From positions 1,118,501 through 1,182,500 of the forward strand of contig NC_013173.1 in the NCBI RefSeq assembly GCF_000023225.1: a stretch of 64,000 nt of DNA, in the 5' to 3' direction. Positions 1 through 9,163 of this stretch are shown here, piece by piece. Every line of letters starts with the position of its first letter. The stretch's first letter is position 1. The position numbers were made by a program, and so were the translations under genes. Below the pieces are notes generated by a model. That model searched no databases. It was not told the DNA's origin and saw nothing but the letters and a program-made list of their open reading frames with translations. This DNA comes from Desulfomicrobium baculatum DSM 4028. GTDB taxonomy: Bacteria; Desulfobacterota; Desulfovibrionia; Desulfovibrionales; Desulfomicrobiaceae.

Positions 1-2
1 CT

Positions 3-461
3 CCCCAAGAGACTGCGACTCCTGTGTCTCCGCCAGCGGTCGTCGAGCCCGACAAAGGGCATTTTGTCGCGGATATCGGTGTGATGTATATGGATGAGCC
101 GGTCACCTATCTGCCGGTTCGCGTCGGGTATGACTATTGGTTTTGCGATTATTTCTCGCTCTTGGGACTGGTCGGATATGCTCCGGTCATCCATGGCAAA
201 GGCGGAATTGATGACGGCGCGATAATGGCCGATCTGCTAGGTGTTTTCCGCTATGGGCGAATGTTTCTCGGTGCGGGTGCGGGTTACTGGCATTCCGATC
301 TGAGTGAGCATGTGGACGGTATCGCAGAGCTTGGATATATTATTTTCGGCGAACCGGCGGAGCAAAATGTGTCTCTTTTCGTTGAAGGCCGGTCGGCATT
401 TGATGAATTTGATCATTTAGAAAAGGGCCGTATCGGCGCAGGCGTGCGTTTTCAGTTCTGA
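3..461 (+). CDS. Outer-membrane beta-barrel protein, C-terminal part (5' end outside window)
   Basis: The reading frame is open to the left edge (codons from base 3), so the true start lies upstream; the GTG at 24 is only an internal codon. The visible part of about 150 residues starts with a Pro/Thr/Val-rich linker and continues as alternating aromatic and small residues typical of amphipathic beta strands. It ends in Arg-Phe-Gln-Phe, and a C-terminal Phe is the usual BAM recognition signal of outer-membrane barrels. Glycine-rich turns (GAGAGYW) fit a small opacity or OmpA-like barrel. The exact family cannot be named from this fragment. A strong terminator follows 33 bases after the stop. 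Confidence 0.6.
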   Translation, partial: PQETATPVSPPAVVEPDKGHFVADIGVMYMDEPVTYLPVRVGYDYWFCDYFSLLGLVGYAPVIHGKGGIDDGAIMADLLGVFRYGRMFLGAGAGYWHSDLSEHVDGIAELGYIIFGEPAEQNVSLFVEGRSAFDEFDHLEKGRIGAGVRFQF

Positions 462-493
462 TACAGAGGGAAACACAAGCGAAACGTGCTATC

Positions 494-534
494 GAGGGGG
501 TTAAGGTCAAACGGTCTTAACCCCCTCTTTCTTT
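494..534 (+). terminator. Rho-independent terminator after the barrel gene
   Basis: A 12-bp perfect stem (GAGGGGGTTAAG at 494-505, complement at 516-527) with a 10-nt loop is followed by a T-rich run (TTTCTTTT). It separates the + strand barrel gene from the convergent gene ending at 542. Confidence 0.85.
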
Positions 535-541
535 TCCGACT

Positions 542-3500
542 TCAGTTCGGGACGCCCTCGGAAACTGCTTGGCGAATCATGTCCCCGGCATCCCCCGGAG
601 CCATGGGTTTTGAGAACATGTAGCCTTGGGCGCGGTCGCAGTTGATGGATTGCAGGCGCTCAAGCTGCTCCTGCGTCTCCACGCCTTCGGCGGTGACTCT
701 GAGGCCCAGGCTGTGGGCCATGTCCACGATGGAGCGGACGATCTCGGCGTTCTCCTTGGGCGTGTCCGTGCCGCTGATGAAGGAACGGTCGATCTTGAGG
801 ATGTCCATGGGAAACTGGCGCAGGTAGCTCAAGGAAGAGTAGCCGGTGCCGAAATCGTCCACCGCCAAGAGCACGCCGATCTCCTTCAAGCGGCGCAGCT
901 TTTCCGCTGCGGCGGCGGGGTCGAGGATGATGGCGCTCTCGGTGATTTCCAGCTTCAGGCGCGGCGGGGCGATGTCGTTCTCGCGCAGCGCTCTTAAGAT
1001 CATGTCGACCAGGGTGTGCTGGGCGAACTGCTTGCAGGAGAGGTTGACGCTCATGGTCAGGCCGTATTCGGCGGTCCCGCTCTCGTCGTCCCAGCTTTTG
1101 AGCTGCCTGCAGGCCGCGTTGACCACCCACTGTCCCAGGGGCACGATCAGCCCGGATTCCTCGGCCAGGGGAATGAAGCGGTCGGGCATGATCATGCCGT
1201 GCTCCGGGTGCCGCCAGCGCACCAGCGCCTCGAACCCTTCGAGTTTGCCGCCGTCGACATCGAAAATCGGCTGATAGTGGAGTTCGAGGCTATTTCCTTC
1301 GATAGCCCTGCGCAGCTCGTTCTCCATGTTGATGACCTCCAGCACCTCCTGGCGCATACGGTTGTGGAAAACGAGATGTCCGCGTCCGCGCTCCTTGGCC
1401 TTGTACATGGCGATATCGGCGTCCCGCAGGATGTCCTCGGCCCCTGCGCAGTCGCGCGTTTGCAGCACGATGCCCACGCTGGCCCCGGAGACGATCTCCT
1501 TACCGTTCCAGAGAAAGGCGCGGCGCACCTCGTTCTGGATGCGGCTGGCCACAGAGATGACCTCCTTGTTGGTCCGGAATTCTTCGAGCAGGATCGCGAA
1601 CTCGTCTCCGCCCAGTCTGGCCACGGTGTCCACGCTGCGCACGCACGACTTCAGGCGCGAGGCGATTTCCACCAGCAGGGCGTCGCCGGCCTGATGTCCG
1701 AGGGAATCGTTGACCCATTTGAACTTGTTCAGATCGATGAGCATGGCGGCGAAGTGATAGTCGGGCCGCCTTTTTGTTCTTTCCACGGCCCGTCCGAGGC
1801 GTTCCCGGAAGAGGGAGCGGTTCGGCAGGCCTGTCAGGGAATCGTGGAAGGCCTGATGGGTGATCTGCCGCTCGAATTCCTTGCGTTCGGAGATGTCCTG
1901 GTAGATCCAGAAGATGTTGGTGATCTCGCCGCCGATGCGCACCGGATGACCCAGAAGGTTGACCGGGACGATGTCGCCCCGACTGGTCCGCCGGAGCGTC
2001 TCCCGCTGCACCGTCTCGCCGTCGAGGATGCGCTGGCGGATGCTGTTGATCTCGGACAGCTGTTCCTCGGGCACGATGAAGAGCCTGTTGTCCTTGCCCA
2101 GAATCTCGGCGCGCTTGTAGCCGAAAAGGGTCTCGAAGCCGCCGTTGACTTGGGCGATGCGGCCCACGGTGTCCACCAGGGCGATGGCCAGGGGGGAATC
2201 CTCGAACAGCTGCCCGAAGAGGGCCATCTGCCGGTCCAGGGCCTGCTGCATGGCGCGGCGTTGGGTGATGTCCATGACCGTGCCCTCGTAGCAGACGACA
2301 TTCCCCGCCGCGTCCTTCACTGCCCGCGCATTCTCCGAAATCCAGATAACGGAGCCGTCCTTGCGGCGTATGGCCGATTCGAAGTCAAAAATCTCCTCCT
2401 TTTCCCCCAGCAGCCTGATGAACTCCTCCCTGCGGCCAGCTTCGACATAGAGCTGGCGACTGATGTCGTCGTAGTGGCGCATGAGTTCGGCCGGGCTTTC
2501 AAATCCGTAGATTTTCGCCAGCGCCGGGTTGGCCTGCAGGTAGCGCCCATGGGGGGTGGTCCGGAACATTCCCTCGACGGCGTTTTCAAAGATGCCCCGG
2601 AAGTTCTCTTCGGCCTTGCGCAGCTCGTTCTCGTAGCGCTTGCGTTCGGAGATGTCGCGGAAGGTGCCGATGAAAAAGTCTCCCTGGCGCCCGCTCGACT
2701 GCGTGATCACCGCCTCAAGTGTCACCTGAGAGCCATTGGCCCTGCGCCCCGTGACCTCCACCTGATTGCTTGAGCGCATGGCGTGCAGCAAAGAGGCTTC
2801 GTTGTCGCCTGAACCGGGAATTCCCCAGGCGGGCAGCAGCTCGGGGATGGTCATCCCTTCCAGACGCAGGGCGGGATGCCCGAAGATGAAGCTCGCGCCG
2901 GGGTTGGCGGAGATGATGCGCAGCGTGTCCGTGGTGAAGACAATGATTGCGTCGGCGGCGCTTTTGACGATGGCTTCGGTCTTGGAGACGGCGTCGTGCA
3001 GGGCGTCCAGCACGTGGTTGTAGCGGTGGGCGATATGCCCGACTTCCGTGAAGGGTTCCTCGGGGGCGCGCAGGCTGAAATCCCTGGTGGCGGCCTGCCT
3101 GTCGAGAATTTCGAAGAGGTCGTGGATGTCGGTGTGCGCACCGTGCTCGCTCACGTTCAGCCCTGTATCCTCGTCCTCGGGAGCCACGCGCAGGGGGAAC
3201 AAGGGGTCAATGAATCTGAGCACGACAAAGGGCACCACGAAGGCTACGCCAAAGGCGGCGAAAATGCCCAGGCATTGCACCCAGAGCTGTCCAGTCATGC
3301 TCAGCCCGGTTTGCAGTACGGCCGGGTCGCCGAAGAGAGCCACGGCGAGGATGCCCCAGATCCCGCACCCCAGATGCACGGGTACGGCGCCGACGGCGTC
3401 GTCGATCCGCAGGCGCACCAGCAGCAATTCACAACCGAGACAAACCGCGCCTGCCACCAGGCCGATGCACACGGCGTCGAAATTGCTCACGGCATGGCAG

Positions 3501-4330
3501 CTCGCGGTCACGGCCACGAGGCCGCCCAGGACGCCGTTGACGAGATACGTGATTTTGGGCGTCCGGGTGGCCATCCAGCCCAGCAGCATGTTGCTTGCGC
3601 CTCCGGCGATCCCGGCCAGCACGGTGCGCACGATGATGTGCGGCACGGTCTGGTTGAGCGCGAGGGTGGAGCCGCCATTGAAGCCGAACCAGCCCAGCCA
3701 GAGCAGGAATGCTCCGAGAACGGTCAGGGGCAGGTTGCCGGCGTTAATCTCGCGCGGCGGGCCGTCCGCCGGAAATCTGCCCTGGCGCGGCCCGACCACG
3801 AGTAGCGCCGCCAAGGACAGCCAGCCGCCAACGCCATGCACGACCATGGAACCCGCGAAATCCACGAAGCCCATCTCTCCGAGCCAGCCCGTCAATTGGC
3901 CTGCGTCCATTCCATGCCATGCCCAGTGTCCGAAAAGCGGATAGACAAAAAGGGAAAAGACGAGGGCGACGATGAGGTAGGAGGAGAAGCGCATGCGCTC
4001 GGCCACGGCGCCGGAAAAAATCGTCGTGGCCGTGCCGCAGAACATGACCTGGAAAAAGAAGAACGCCGCCTTGAAGCCTGTCGCGTCCTCCAACGTGGGG
4101 GCAAAACCCGTGGCACGAAAATACTCCCACGAAATATCCCCGAACATGAGTCCGAAACCCAGCAGCCAGAACACGCCCGCCGAAAGTACAAAATCGGCAA
4201 AATTCTTGATGGCCACGTTGATGGAGTTTTTCGATCGGGTCATTCCTGATTCAAGGCACATGAATCCGGGTTGCATCAGAAATACCAGGGAGGCAGAGAT
4301 GATTATCCACAACATGTCAACATTGTTCAT
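542..4330 (-). CDS. Ammonium transporter-PAS-GGDEF-EAL fusion protein
   Basis: A 1262-residue membrane protein. Residues 1-380 are a full Amt/Rh ammonium channel: about 11 hydrophobic segments and both pore histidines in place (H165 in VVHGVGG, H319 in PVHLGCG). A linker (about 380-450) leads to three PAS domains (about 450-565, 570-695, 700-815), a GGDEF domain with intact GGDEF (907-911) and a product-inhibition RxxD site five residues before it (R898-D901), and an EAL domain with EAL at 1034-1036 plus NLS, ITES, DDFGTGYSS and EGVET motifs. By family knowledge both cyclic-di-GMP synthesis and hydrolysis residues are intact; which one dominates is not predictable. The inference is an ammonium sensor (or transporter-sensor) coupling nitrogen supply to c-di-GMP. 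The PII-type glnK gene usually linked to amt is absent. The start at 4330 directly precedes the first membrane helix. Confidence 0.93.
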   Translation of the reverse strand: MNNVDMLWIIISASLVFLMQPGFMCLESGMTRSKNSINVAIKNFADFVLSAGVFWLLGFGLMFGDISWEYFRATGFAPTLEDATGFKAAFFFFQVMFCGTATTIFSGAVAERMRFSSYLIVALVFSLFVYPLFGHWAWHGMDAGQLTGWLGEMGFVDFAGSMVVHGVGGWLSLAALLVVGPRQGRFPADGPPREINAGNLPLTVLGAFLLWLGWFGFNGGSTLALNQTVPHIIVRTVLAGIAGGASNMLLGWMATRTPKITYLVNGVLGGLVAVTASCHAVSNFDAVCIGLVAGAVCLGCELLLVRLRIDDAVGAVPVHLGCGIWGILAVALFGDPAVLQTGLSMTGQLWVQCLGIFAAFGVAFVVPFVVLRFIDPLFPLRVAPEDEDTGLNVSEHGAHTDIHDLFEILDRQAATRDFSLRAPEEPFTEVGHIAHRYNHVLDALHDAVSKTEAIVKSAADAIIVFTTDTLRIISANPGASFIFGHPALRLEGMTIPELLPAWGIPGSGDNEASLLHAMRSSNQVEVTGRRANGSQVTLEAVITQSSGRQGDFFIGTFRDISERKRYENELRKAEENFRGIFENAVEGMFRTTPHGRYLQANPALAKIYGFESPAELMRHYDDISRQLYVEAGRREEFIRLLGEKEEIFDFESAIRRKDGSVIWISENARAVKDAAGNVVCYEGTVMDITQRRAMQQALDRQMALFGQLFEDSPLAIALVDTVGRIAQVNGGFETLFGYKRAEILGKDNRLFIVPEEQLSEINSIRQRILDGETVQRETLRRTSRGDIVPVNLLGHPVRIGGEITNIFWIYQDISERKEFERQITHQAFHDSLTGLPNRSLFRERLGRAVERTKRRPDYHFAAMLIDLNKFKWVNDSLGHQAGDALLVEIASRLKSCVRSVDTVARLGGDEFAILLEEFRTNKEVISVASRIQNEVRRAFLWNGKEIVSGASVGIVLQTRDCAGAEDILRDADIAMYKAKERGRGHLVFHNRMRQEVLEVINMENELRRAIEGNSLELHYQPIFDVDGGKLEGFEALVRWRHPEHGMIMPDRFIPLAEESGLIVPLGQWVVNAACRQLKSWDDESGTAEYGLTMSVNLSCKQFAQHTLVDMILRALRENDIAPPRLKLEITESAIILDPAAAAEKLRRLKEIGVLLAVDDFGTGYSSLSYLRQFPMDILKIDRSFISGTDTPKENAEIVRSIVDMAHSLGLRVTAEGVETQEQLERLQSINCDRAQGYMFSKPMAPGDAGDMIRQAVSEGVPN

Positions 4331-4720
4331 TTTTTAAGTCACCTTGTCAGTTTTCGAGCGGGGGAGTCGCGGCCCAGGGCCGAACGGGGCAAGGTGCTGA
4401 AAAGCAAGGATGGGACCAGTGCGGCAAATATTATTTAACATGCTAGAATGACAATACTTTTAAATTTCGATTCGGCCTTTCTTGCGCATGCGGGTCCTGG
4501 ATGCTGAGCGGTATGCGTTATTTTTTACAAAAGGGTTAAATTATTGGAATTTATTTCGCGCCAATTGTGGTTTGGGCGAATCATCGATGTGACGAAGGAG
4601 CCCGCCGGTCACAGGGGAACGTGAAAGTGCGTCAGAGGAGTCCCGGCCCGCCTCTTGCCCCGTACGGGGTTTTGCCCTAGGTTTGCGCCCCTAGCGTTCA
4701 ATCCATCAGCAGGGTTTTCC
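4331..4720. other. Divergent intergenic region without a gene
   Basis: These 390 bases lie between the divergent amt fusion and cysteine synthase fusion. The middle (about 4430-4560) is AT-rich and probably carries promoters, but I see no convincing -35/-10 or -24/-12 pair. A short palindrome (CCCCGTACGGGG) followed by TTTT lies at about 4658-4673, inside the probable leader of the downstream gene. No coding signal was found. Confidence 0.4.
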
Positions 4721-7027
4721 ATGATTCATCCGACCATTCTCTCCCTTATCGGGGCCACTCCCGTTGTGTATCTGAACCGCGTCTTTCCGCATCCGCGCAT
4801 CCGCCTGGCGACCAAGCTCGAAGCCCAGAATGTGGGCGGGTCCATCAAGGACCGCGTGGCCCTGGCCATGATCGAGGCGGCCGAGGCGTCGGGCGAGTTG
4901 ACGCCGGACAAGACCGTCATCGAGGCCACCAGCGGGAACACCGGCGTGGGGCTGGCCATGGTCTGCGCGGTCAAGGGCTACAAATTGACCCTGCTCATGC
5001 CCGATTCGGCCTCGGAGGAGCGAAAGCGCATCATGCGTGCCTTCGGAGCGGAGCTGCGGCTCACTCCCGGCCGTCTGGGTACGGACGGTGCCATTGAGGA
5101 AGCCTATCGTCTGGCCCGCGAAGAGCCGCAGACCTACGTGCTCATGGACCAGTTCAACAATCCGGCCAGCATTGCCGCGCACTACATGGGCACGGGCCGC
5201 GAGATCATCGAGCAGACCGAAGGGCGGGCCACCCATGTAGTCATCAGCCTCGGCACCTCGGGCACGGCCATGGGCATCGCAAAACGCATGAAGGAATCGG
5301 CCCCCGGCATTCAGGTCGTGGCTGTGGAGCCTTATGCGGGGCACAAGATTCAGGGCCTCAAGAACATGCAGGAATCCTATCCGCCCGGCATCTATGACAA
5401 GCGCGCCCTGGACCGGATCATCCATGTCGAGGATGAAGAGGCCTTTGCCTGCGCGCGTCAGTTGGCGCGGGAAGAGGGGATATTGTCCGGAATGAGCGCG
5501 GGAGCGGCCCTGGCCGGGGCGTTACGTATCGCCAGGGAGCTGGACGAGGCCGGGGAAGAGGGGCTCATTGTTTTCATCTGCCCCGACACGGGGGAGCGCT
5601 ATCTTTCGACCACGCTTTTTTCTCCCCTTGCCCGGCACGGTCTCGGGGTGCGTAGCGTAGCCACGGGTTGCCTGGAATGTCTGGGCAGTCCTGCCGGCGG
5701 GCACGCGCTGTTCACGCCGGGGCCGAGCCTTGACGACCTGGGCGAGCTGGATGTCTGGCGGCGCATTGTCTGGCTGGACGTCCTGGCCAAGGCCCTGGTC
5801 GAGCGGGGGCAGAGCGTGCGCCTGGCCGTGGGCCTGGCGGACATGGATGACCGCGCCCTGGCGGCGGCCCGGGAGGCCAAGATCGGGTTGCAGGATTTCG
5901 GGCTGCGGGCGCGGGAGTTCATGCTCGCCCACGCGAAAGCCCTGGGTGTGTCGGATACGGTGCTCTTTCCTCTGGCCGGAGCCAGTCAGGAGCGCGCCCT
6001 GGGCCTTGCACGCAAGCTGCTGGTCAAGGGGCAGGCCTACGAGAAGCTCCGGTCCGTCTATTTCGACGTGACCCGGGACAAGACCTACGGGCAGATCTCG
6101 TGCGTGGACACGGCGGGCATGAATCTGGGTTATACCGTGGATCTGGCCGACTATGTGAAGGATAATCCGGCCGACTTCACGCTCCTCAAGAGGGCCACCT
6201 TGCAGGACCTCAAGCTCGGTGACGTGATCGAGACCGAATGGGGCAAGGTCCGGCCGAGCTGGTTTCTGCAATTGGCGGCCACCGCCCTGGACGCCCTGGG
6301 TTCGGTCTCGGTCATGTTCGCGGCCGAGTCGCATCGCTTTCCACATCTGGACAATTTCAGCGCCATCTGGAGCGCCGGGGCCGGGGTGCGTCCCATGGCC
6401 TGGATGGTGTCCCAGCCCGTGACCCCGCGTGAGCCGGGTGAGGCGGTGCCCTCGCTCGCGGAAGCCCTCGAAATCGCGGGCACAGGACCTGCCCTGCGGC
6501 TGTGGCTGCTGTCCGCGTCCTACCTCAAATCCCTGGCCTATTCGCCGGAAAGTCTTGTCATGTGGGTCAAAAATCAGAACCGGCTACAGGACGCCTATGT
6601 GTCTGCATCTCTGGGCGGCGCTGGAACGGGCGTATCCGCGGAGCTTGAGCAGGCGATTTACGACCTGAAAACCGCTTTTGCCACGGCCCTCGACGACAAT
6701 CTTGATCTGGCCCATTTTTGGCCGGCGCTCTTTGCCTTCGCCAAGACCGTCAATTCCCGGGCCGGAAAGATGAGCACGGACGAGGCCGCGCTAGTGGCCG
6801 AGCAGCTTCTGGCCTGCGACCGGGTGCTGGGTTATCTGGATCACGCGCGCCTGCCGCTGGCTGAAAAATCCTGGCCGCGCGAGGCTGCCGATCTGGTCGG
6901 GCGTCGCGAGGAGGCACGCAAGGCAAAGGATTTTGTCCGGGCCGACGCGCTTCGCGCGGAGTTGGCAGGCATGGGCCTTCGGCTTGAGGATCATCCCGCC
7001 GGAGTGCGTCTTTTCCGAAGGACATGA
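4721..7027 (+). CDS. Cysteine synthase fused to a degenerate cysteinyl-tRNA synthetase-like domain
   Basis: 768 residues from ATG 4721, chosen because AGGG sits 6 nt upstream and the cysteine synthase homology starts at once; in-frame codons back to 4655 are less likely. Residues 1-300 are a CysK/CysM-type PLP enzyme (O-acetylserine sulfhydrylase): PLP lysine K43 in GGSIKDR, ATSGNTG substrate loop, GTSGTAMG phosphate loop. Residues about 310-768 align along their length with class Ia cysteinyl-tRNA synthetase (LADMDD, RPSWFLQ for RPGWHIEC, FPHLDN for FPHHEN, the helical bundle, and a C-terminal KAKDFVRADALRAEL). The HIGH and KMSKS ATP motifs are gone and Cys/Glu zinc ligands are replaced, so aminoacylation is very unlikely. 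The first domain should make cysteine; the second may be a regulatory or tRNA/cysteine-binding domain. It sits alone, divergent from the amt fusion. Confidence 0.88.
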   Translation: MIHPTILSLIGATPVVYLNRVFPHPRIRLATKLEAQNVGGSIKDRVALAMIEAAEASGELTPDKTVIEATSGNTGVGLAMVCAVKGYKLTLLMPDSASEERKRIMRAFGAELRLTPGRLGTDGAIEEAYRLAREEPQTYVLMDQFNNPASIAAHYMGTGREIIEQTEGRATHVVISLGTSGTAMGIAKRMKESAPGIQVVAVEPYAGHKIQGLKNMQESYPPGIYDKRALDRIIHVEDEEAFACARQLAREEGILSGMSAGAALAGALRIARELDEAGEEGLIVFICPDTGERYLSTTLFSPLARHGLGVRSVATGCLECLGSPAGGHALFTPGPSLDDLGELDVWRRIVWLDVLAKALVERGQSVRLAVGLADMDDRALAAAREAKIGLQDFGLRAREFMLAHAKALGVSDTVLFPLAGASQERALGLARKLLVKGQAYEKLRSVYFDVTRDKTYGQISCVDTAGMNLGYTVDLADYVKDNPADFTLLKRATLQDLKLGDVIETEWGKVRPSWFLQLAATALDALGSVSVMFAAESHRFPHLDNFSAIWSAGAGVRPMAWMVSQPVTPREPGEAVPSLAEALEIAGTGPALRLWLLSASYLKSLAYSPESLVMWVKNQNRLQDAYVSASLGGAGTGVSAELEQAIYDLKTAFATALDDNLDLAHFWPALFAFAKTVNSRAGKMSTDEAALVAEQLLACDRVLGYLDHARLPLAEKSWPREAADLVGRREEARKAKDFVRADALRAELAGMGLRLEDHPAGVRLFRRT

Positions 7028-7048
7028 AGACGCTCGGCCGGGAGATTT

Positions 7049-7828
7049 TTATGGGTTGCCGTGATGCTGAAAGTGATTTTTGACGCTTTCCGAAGCTTCA
7101 AGGATTTTGGCTTCAATTTTTTTGTAGGCTTCTTCGATGCGCTGCACGTCTGAGGCAGAGTAACATGCCGACTCGAGTTCTTTTGCCACCCTGTTTATCT
7201 CGGTAGCGCCGATCATGAGTGATGACCCTTTGAGGCTGTGTGCGAGGCGCAGGCATTCCTTGATGTTTTTGGCCTTCAAATAGGATGAGTAGTCGGAGAT
7301 GAAAGTCGCACCGTAGCGGGGAAACTCACGCAAGATGCTGAAAAACGCGGATTCGTTCCCCAGGAAATTAGCCAGGGCCAAAGACATGTCAAAGCCCTTG
7401 ATTTTTACGGTCTGAGCAGTGACCGCTTCGGGCAGTTCTTCATTTTTTTGGGTGGAGAAGAAAGACATGACCTGAGCTTTGTCCAAGGGCTTGTGAAAGA
7501 TTCGAAGCGTGTTTCCCGCCTGTATTTTTTTCAATACGGCTTCCGGTTCTTCACCCGTCAGCAGAAAAATTCTATCTTCCGCGGCGGCGCCGCTTTCCTG
7601 CAGGAGCCTCGCGAGGTCTATGCCGTTCATGGAGGGCATGTACAGGTCGAGCAGGATCAGGTCGTAGTGATTTGCTTTTGCAAGGCATATCGCCCGACCA
7701 GCGTCCGCAGCATGGTGGACCGTAACCCCAAGGTTTTCCAGAATTTCGGAGGTGACGCAGCGGCATATTTCGTCATCATCAACCAAAAGGACCGTTTTTC
7801 GGGGACAGGACAAATTGCTTTCGTGCAT
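7049..7828 (-). CDS. Response-regulator receiver fused to an HPt domain
   Basis: 259 residues. A CheY-like receiver covers about 10-125: acidic pocket D17-D19, phosphoacceptor D61 in LLDLYMP, conserved T91 and K113. A histidine phosphotransfer domain covers about 140-245, with H197 in AHSLKGSS. By family knowledge this is a phosphorelay intermediate; it has no DNA-binding or kinase domain. It lies 115 nt downstream of a LuxR-type response regulator on the same strand, so the pair is probably one operon. The partner kinase is not adjacent. The start at 7828 has AAAGG about 8 nt upstream. Confidence 0.88.
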   Translation of the reverse strand: MHESNLSCPRKTVLLVDDDEICRCVTSEILENLGVTVHHAADAGRAICLAKANHYDLILLDLYMPSMNGIDLARLLQESGAAAEDRIFLLTGEEPEAVLKKIQAGNTLRIFHKPLDKAQVMSFFSTQKNEELPEAVTAQTVKIKGFDMSLALANFLGNESAFFSILREFPRYGATFISDYSSYLKAKNIKECLRLAHSLKGSSLMIGATEINRVAKELESACYSASDVQRIEEAYKKIEAKILEASESVKNHFQHHGNP

Positions 7829-7943
7829 TGATACGCCTTTCTGTTCGGGAAGCCCCGCGATTGTTCTTGCAGGAGTCGTTTTACGGGGTTCGACTGTTCA
7901 GGTTGTTGAAGATCCGGTTCATTCAAATGCGTGCCACGTCGTC

Positions 7944-8591
7944 TTAGTCTTCCGGCAAGAAAAGACTCCCGTGGCGCAACTGGTTGCTGCTGTTGATGCC
8001 GAGCTTGCCCAGAATGTTGGAGCGGTGTTTGTCCACCGTCTTTATGCTGATGAAGAGTGATTCCGCGATTTCCTTGCTTTTCCAGCCATCTATGATATGC
8101 CTAACAATTTCTTTTTCGCGGGCGGTGAGGTTTTTCATGGGCGGCAGGGCTTTGCGTTGCCGGTTCACAAGAAGGTAGTCCCGGACAATAACCTTGGCCA
8201 GATGAGGACTGATAAACAGACCGCCCTCCAGGGCATAGTGCACGGCCAGGAAAAGTTCATCCGGGTTCGCCCCTTTCAGAACATAGGCATTGGCGCCATG
8301 TTCCAGTGCCTCGAAGATGAAGTCGTTGTCGTCGCTGGCTGTGAGTACAATGACTTTCACGCTCGGCTCGATTTGCCTGATCCTTTGCAGAACTTCCGTA
8401 CCGGGAATATCCGGAAGGCGCAAATCAAGCAGAATCACGTCCTGCTTTTTCATTTTAAATGATCGCAGCGCGTCTTTTCCATTGGCGACGTCATCGTCGA
8501 TCACGTACTCGCCATGCAGGTCGATCATGGATTTGAGCCCCATCCGCAGCAGATGGTCGTCCTCGACCAGTAGAATTCTTTTTTTTGTCAT
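7944..8591 (-). CDS. NarL/LuxR-family response regulator
   Basis: 215 residues from ATG 8591, preferred over the upstream in-frame start because AAGGA lies 9 nt before it and the receiver begins right there (KKRILLVEDD). The receiver has phosphoacceptor D56 in LLDLRLP, T85 and K107. The C-terminal LuxR helix-turn-helix (about 150-200) shows LTAREKEIV and the recognition helix SIKTVDKHRSNI. It is a phosphorylation-controlled transcription factor of unknown target. No sensor kinase gene is adjacent; the REC-HPt protein downstream probably belongs to the same relay. Confidence 0.92.
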   Translation of the reverse strand: MTKKRILLVEDDHLLRMGLKSMIDLHGEYVIDDDVANGKDALRSFKMKKQDVILLDLRLPDIPGTEVLQRIRQIEPSVKVIVLTASDDNDFIFEALEHGANAYVLKGANPDELFLAVHYALEGGLFISPHLAKVIVRDYLLVNRQRKALPPMKNLTAREKEIVRHIIDGWKSKEIAESLFISIKTVDKHRSNILGKLGINSSNQLRHGSLFLPED

Positions 8592-9115
8592 GGGCGTGTT
8601 CCTTATGTTTTTGTCCGGGTTGCGCCTTGTCTTTTCAATCGCGAAAAGCCATGCCCGCAAACAAGCGCCCCCGCATGGGTAGGCAAACGTGTTTCCATCA
8701 GGGCGCCCCCTTTTTTTTTCAGGTGGTTGGAAATGCGTAAATTCCTTCTCCAAGGGGGGGGGACGCATTTTTACCTAAGATTTTTACAGCGCCTATTAAT
8801 GAGTTCTCCTCTTTATTTTAATAGACATCGCGCAGTATTTTTTACTTACAGATGCTTAGGCTCTTTTTCGCGTGTGAAGATGGATTGCGGAATTCAGGGC
8901 GGGACGAATGCGGGCGTATTAAATGATTTTGTCCATAAGGATGGATAGGTACGCTGAGTGGGGCCTTGCCGAGGACGCAGGTACCGGTCTGGTTATCCTT
9001 CGTACGCAGATAGCGTTCGTGGCCAGGAAAAAACTGTGCATAGCACGAGGGCGGCATCACATTTGCCACCAGGTTCGGCATTGCGGAGGGTTTGACTTTG
9101 GGCGGTGGCAAGTCC
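8592..9115. other. Upstream region of the response regulator, no gene seen
   Basis: These 524 bases lack a convincing gene. They hold a T9 run (8711-8719) after a GGGCGCC hairpin-like sequence and a G9 run (8754-8762), both in the probable leader of the regulator on the minus strand. AT-rich sequence at 8780-8860 is the likely promoter area. A frame across 8842-9225 has weak resemblance to a PilZ-like segment but no start signal, so it is not called. Confidence 0.4.
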
Positions 9116-9145
9116 AAAAAAAAAGCCGCGAGGGGCGGCTTTTTT
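9116..9145 (-). terminator. Bidirectional terminator
   Basis: A9 then GCCGC (9125-9129), a 5-nt loop, GCGGC (9135-9139) then T6. The A run pairs with the T run, so it can work on both strands. It lies just past the stop of the minus-strand zinc-finger gene. Confidence 0.85.
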
Positions 9146-9163
9146 CGGGAGGATCGCAATGAG

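Noticed and set aside
1016-2773. 585-codon open frame antisense to the amt fusion
   Set aside because: Shadow frame caused by high GC at third positions; low-complexity Gly/Ala/Asp/His translation, and the opposite strand encodes clear domains.
4658-4673. Terminator or riboswitch before the cysteine synthase fusion
   Set aside because: The CCCCGTACGGGG palindrome leaves no loop and the T run is only four bases; no conserved riboswitch core was seen.
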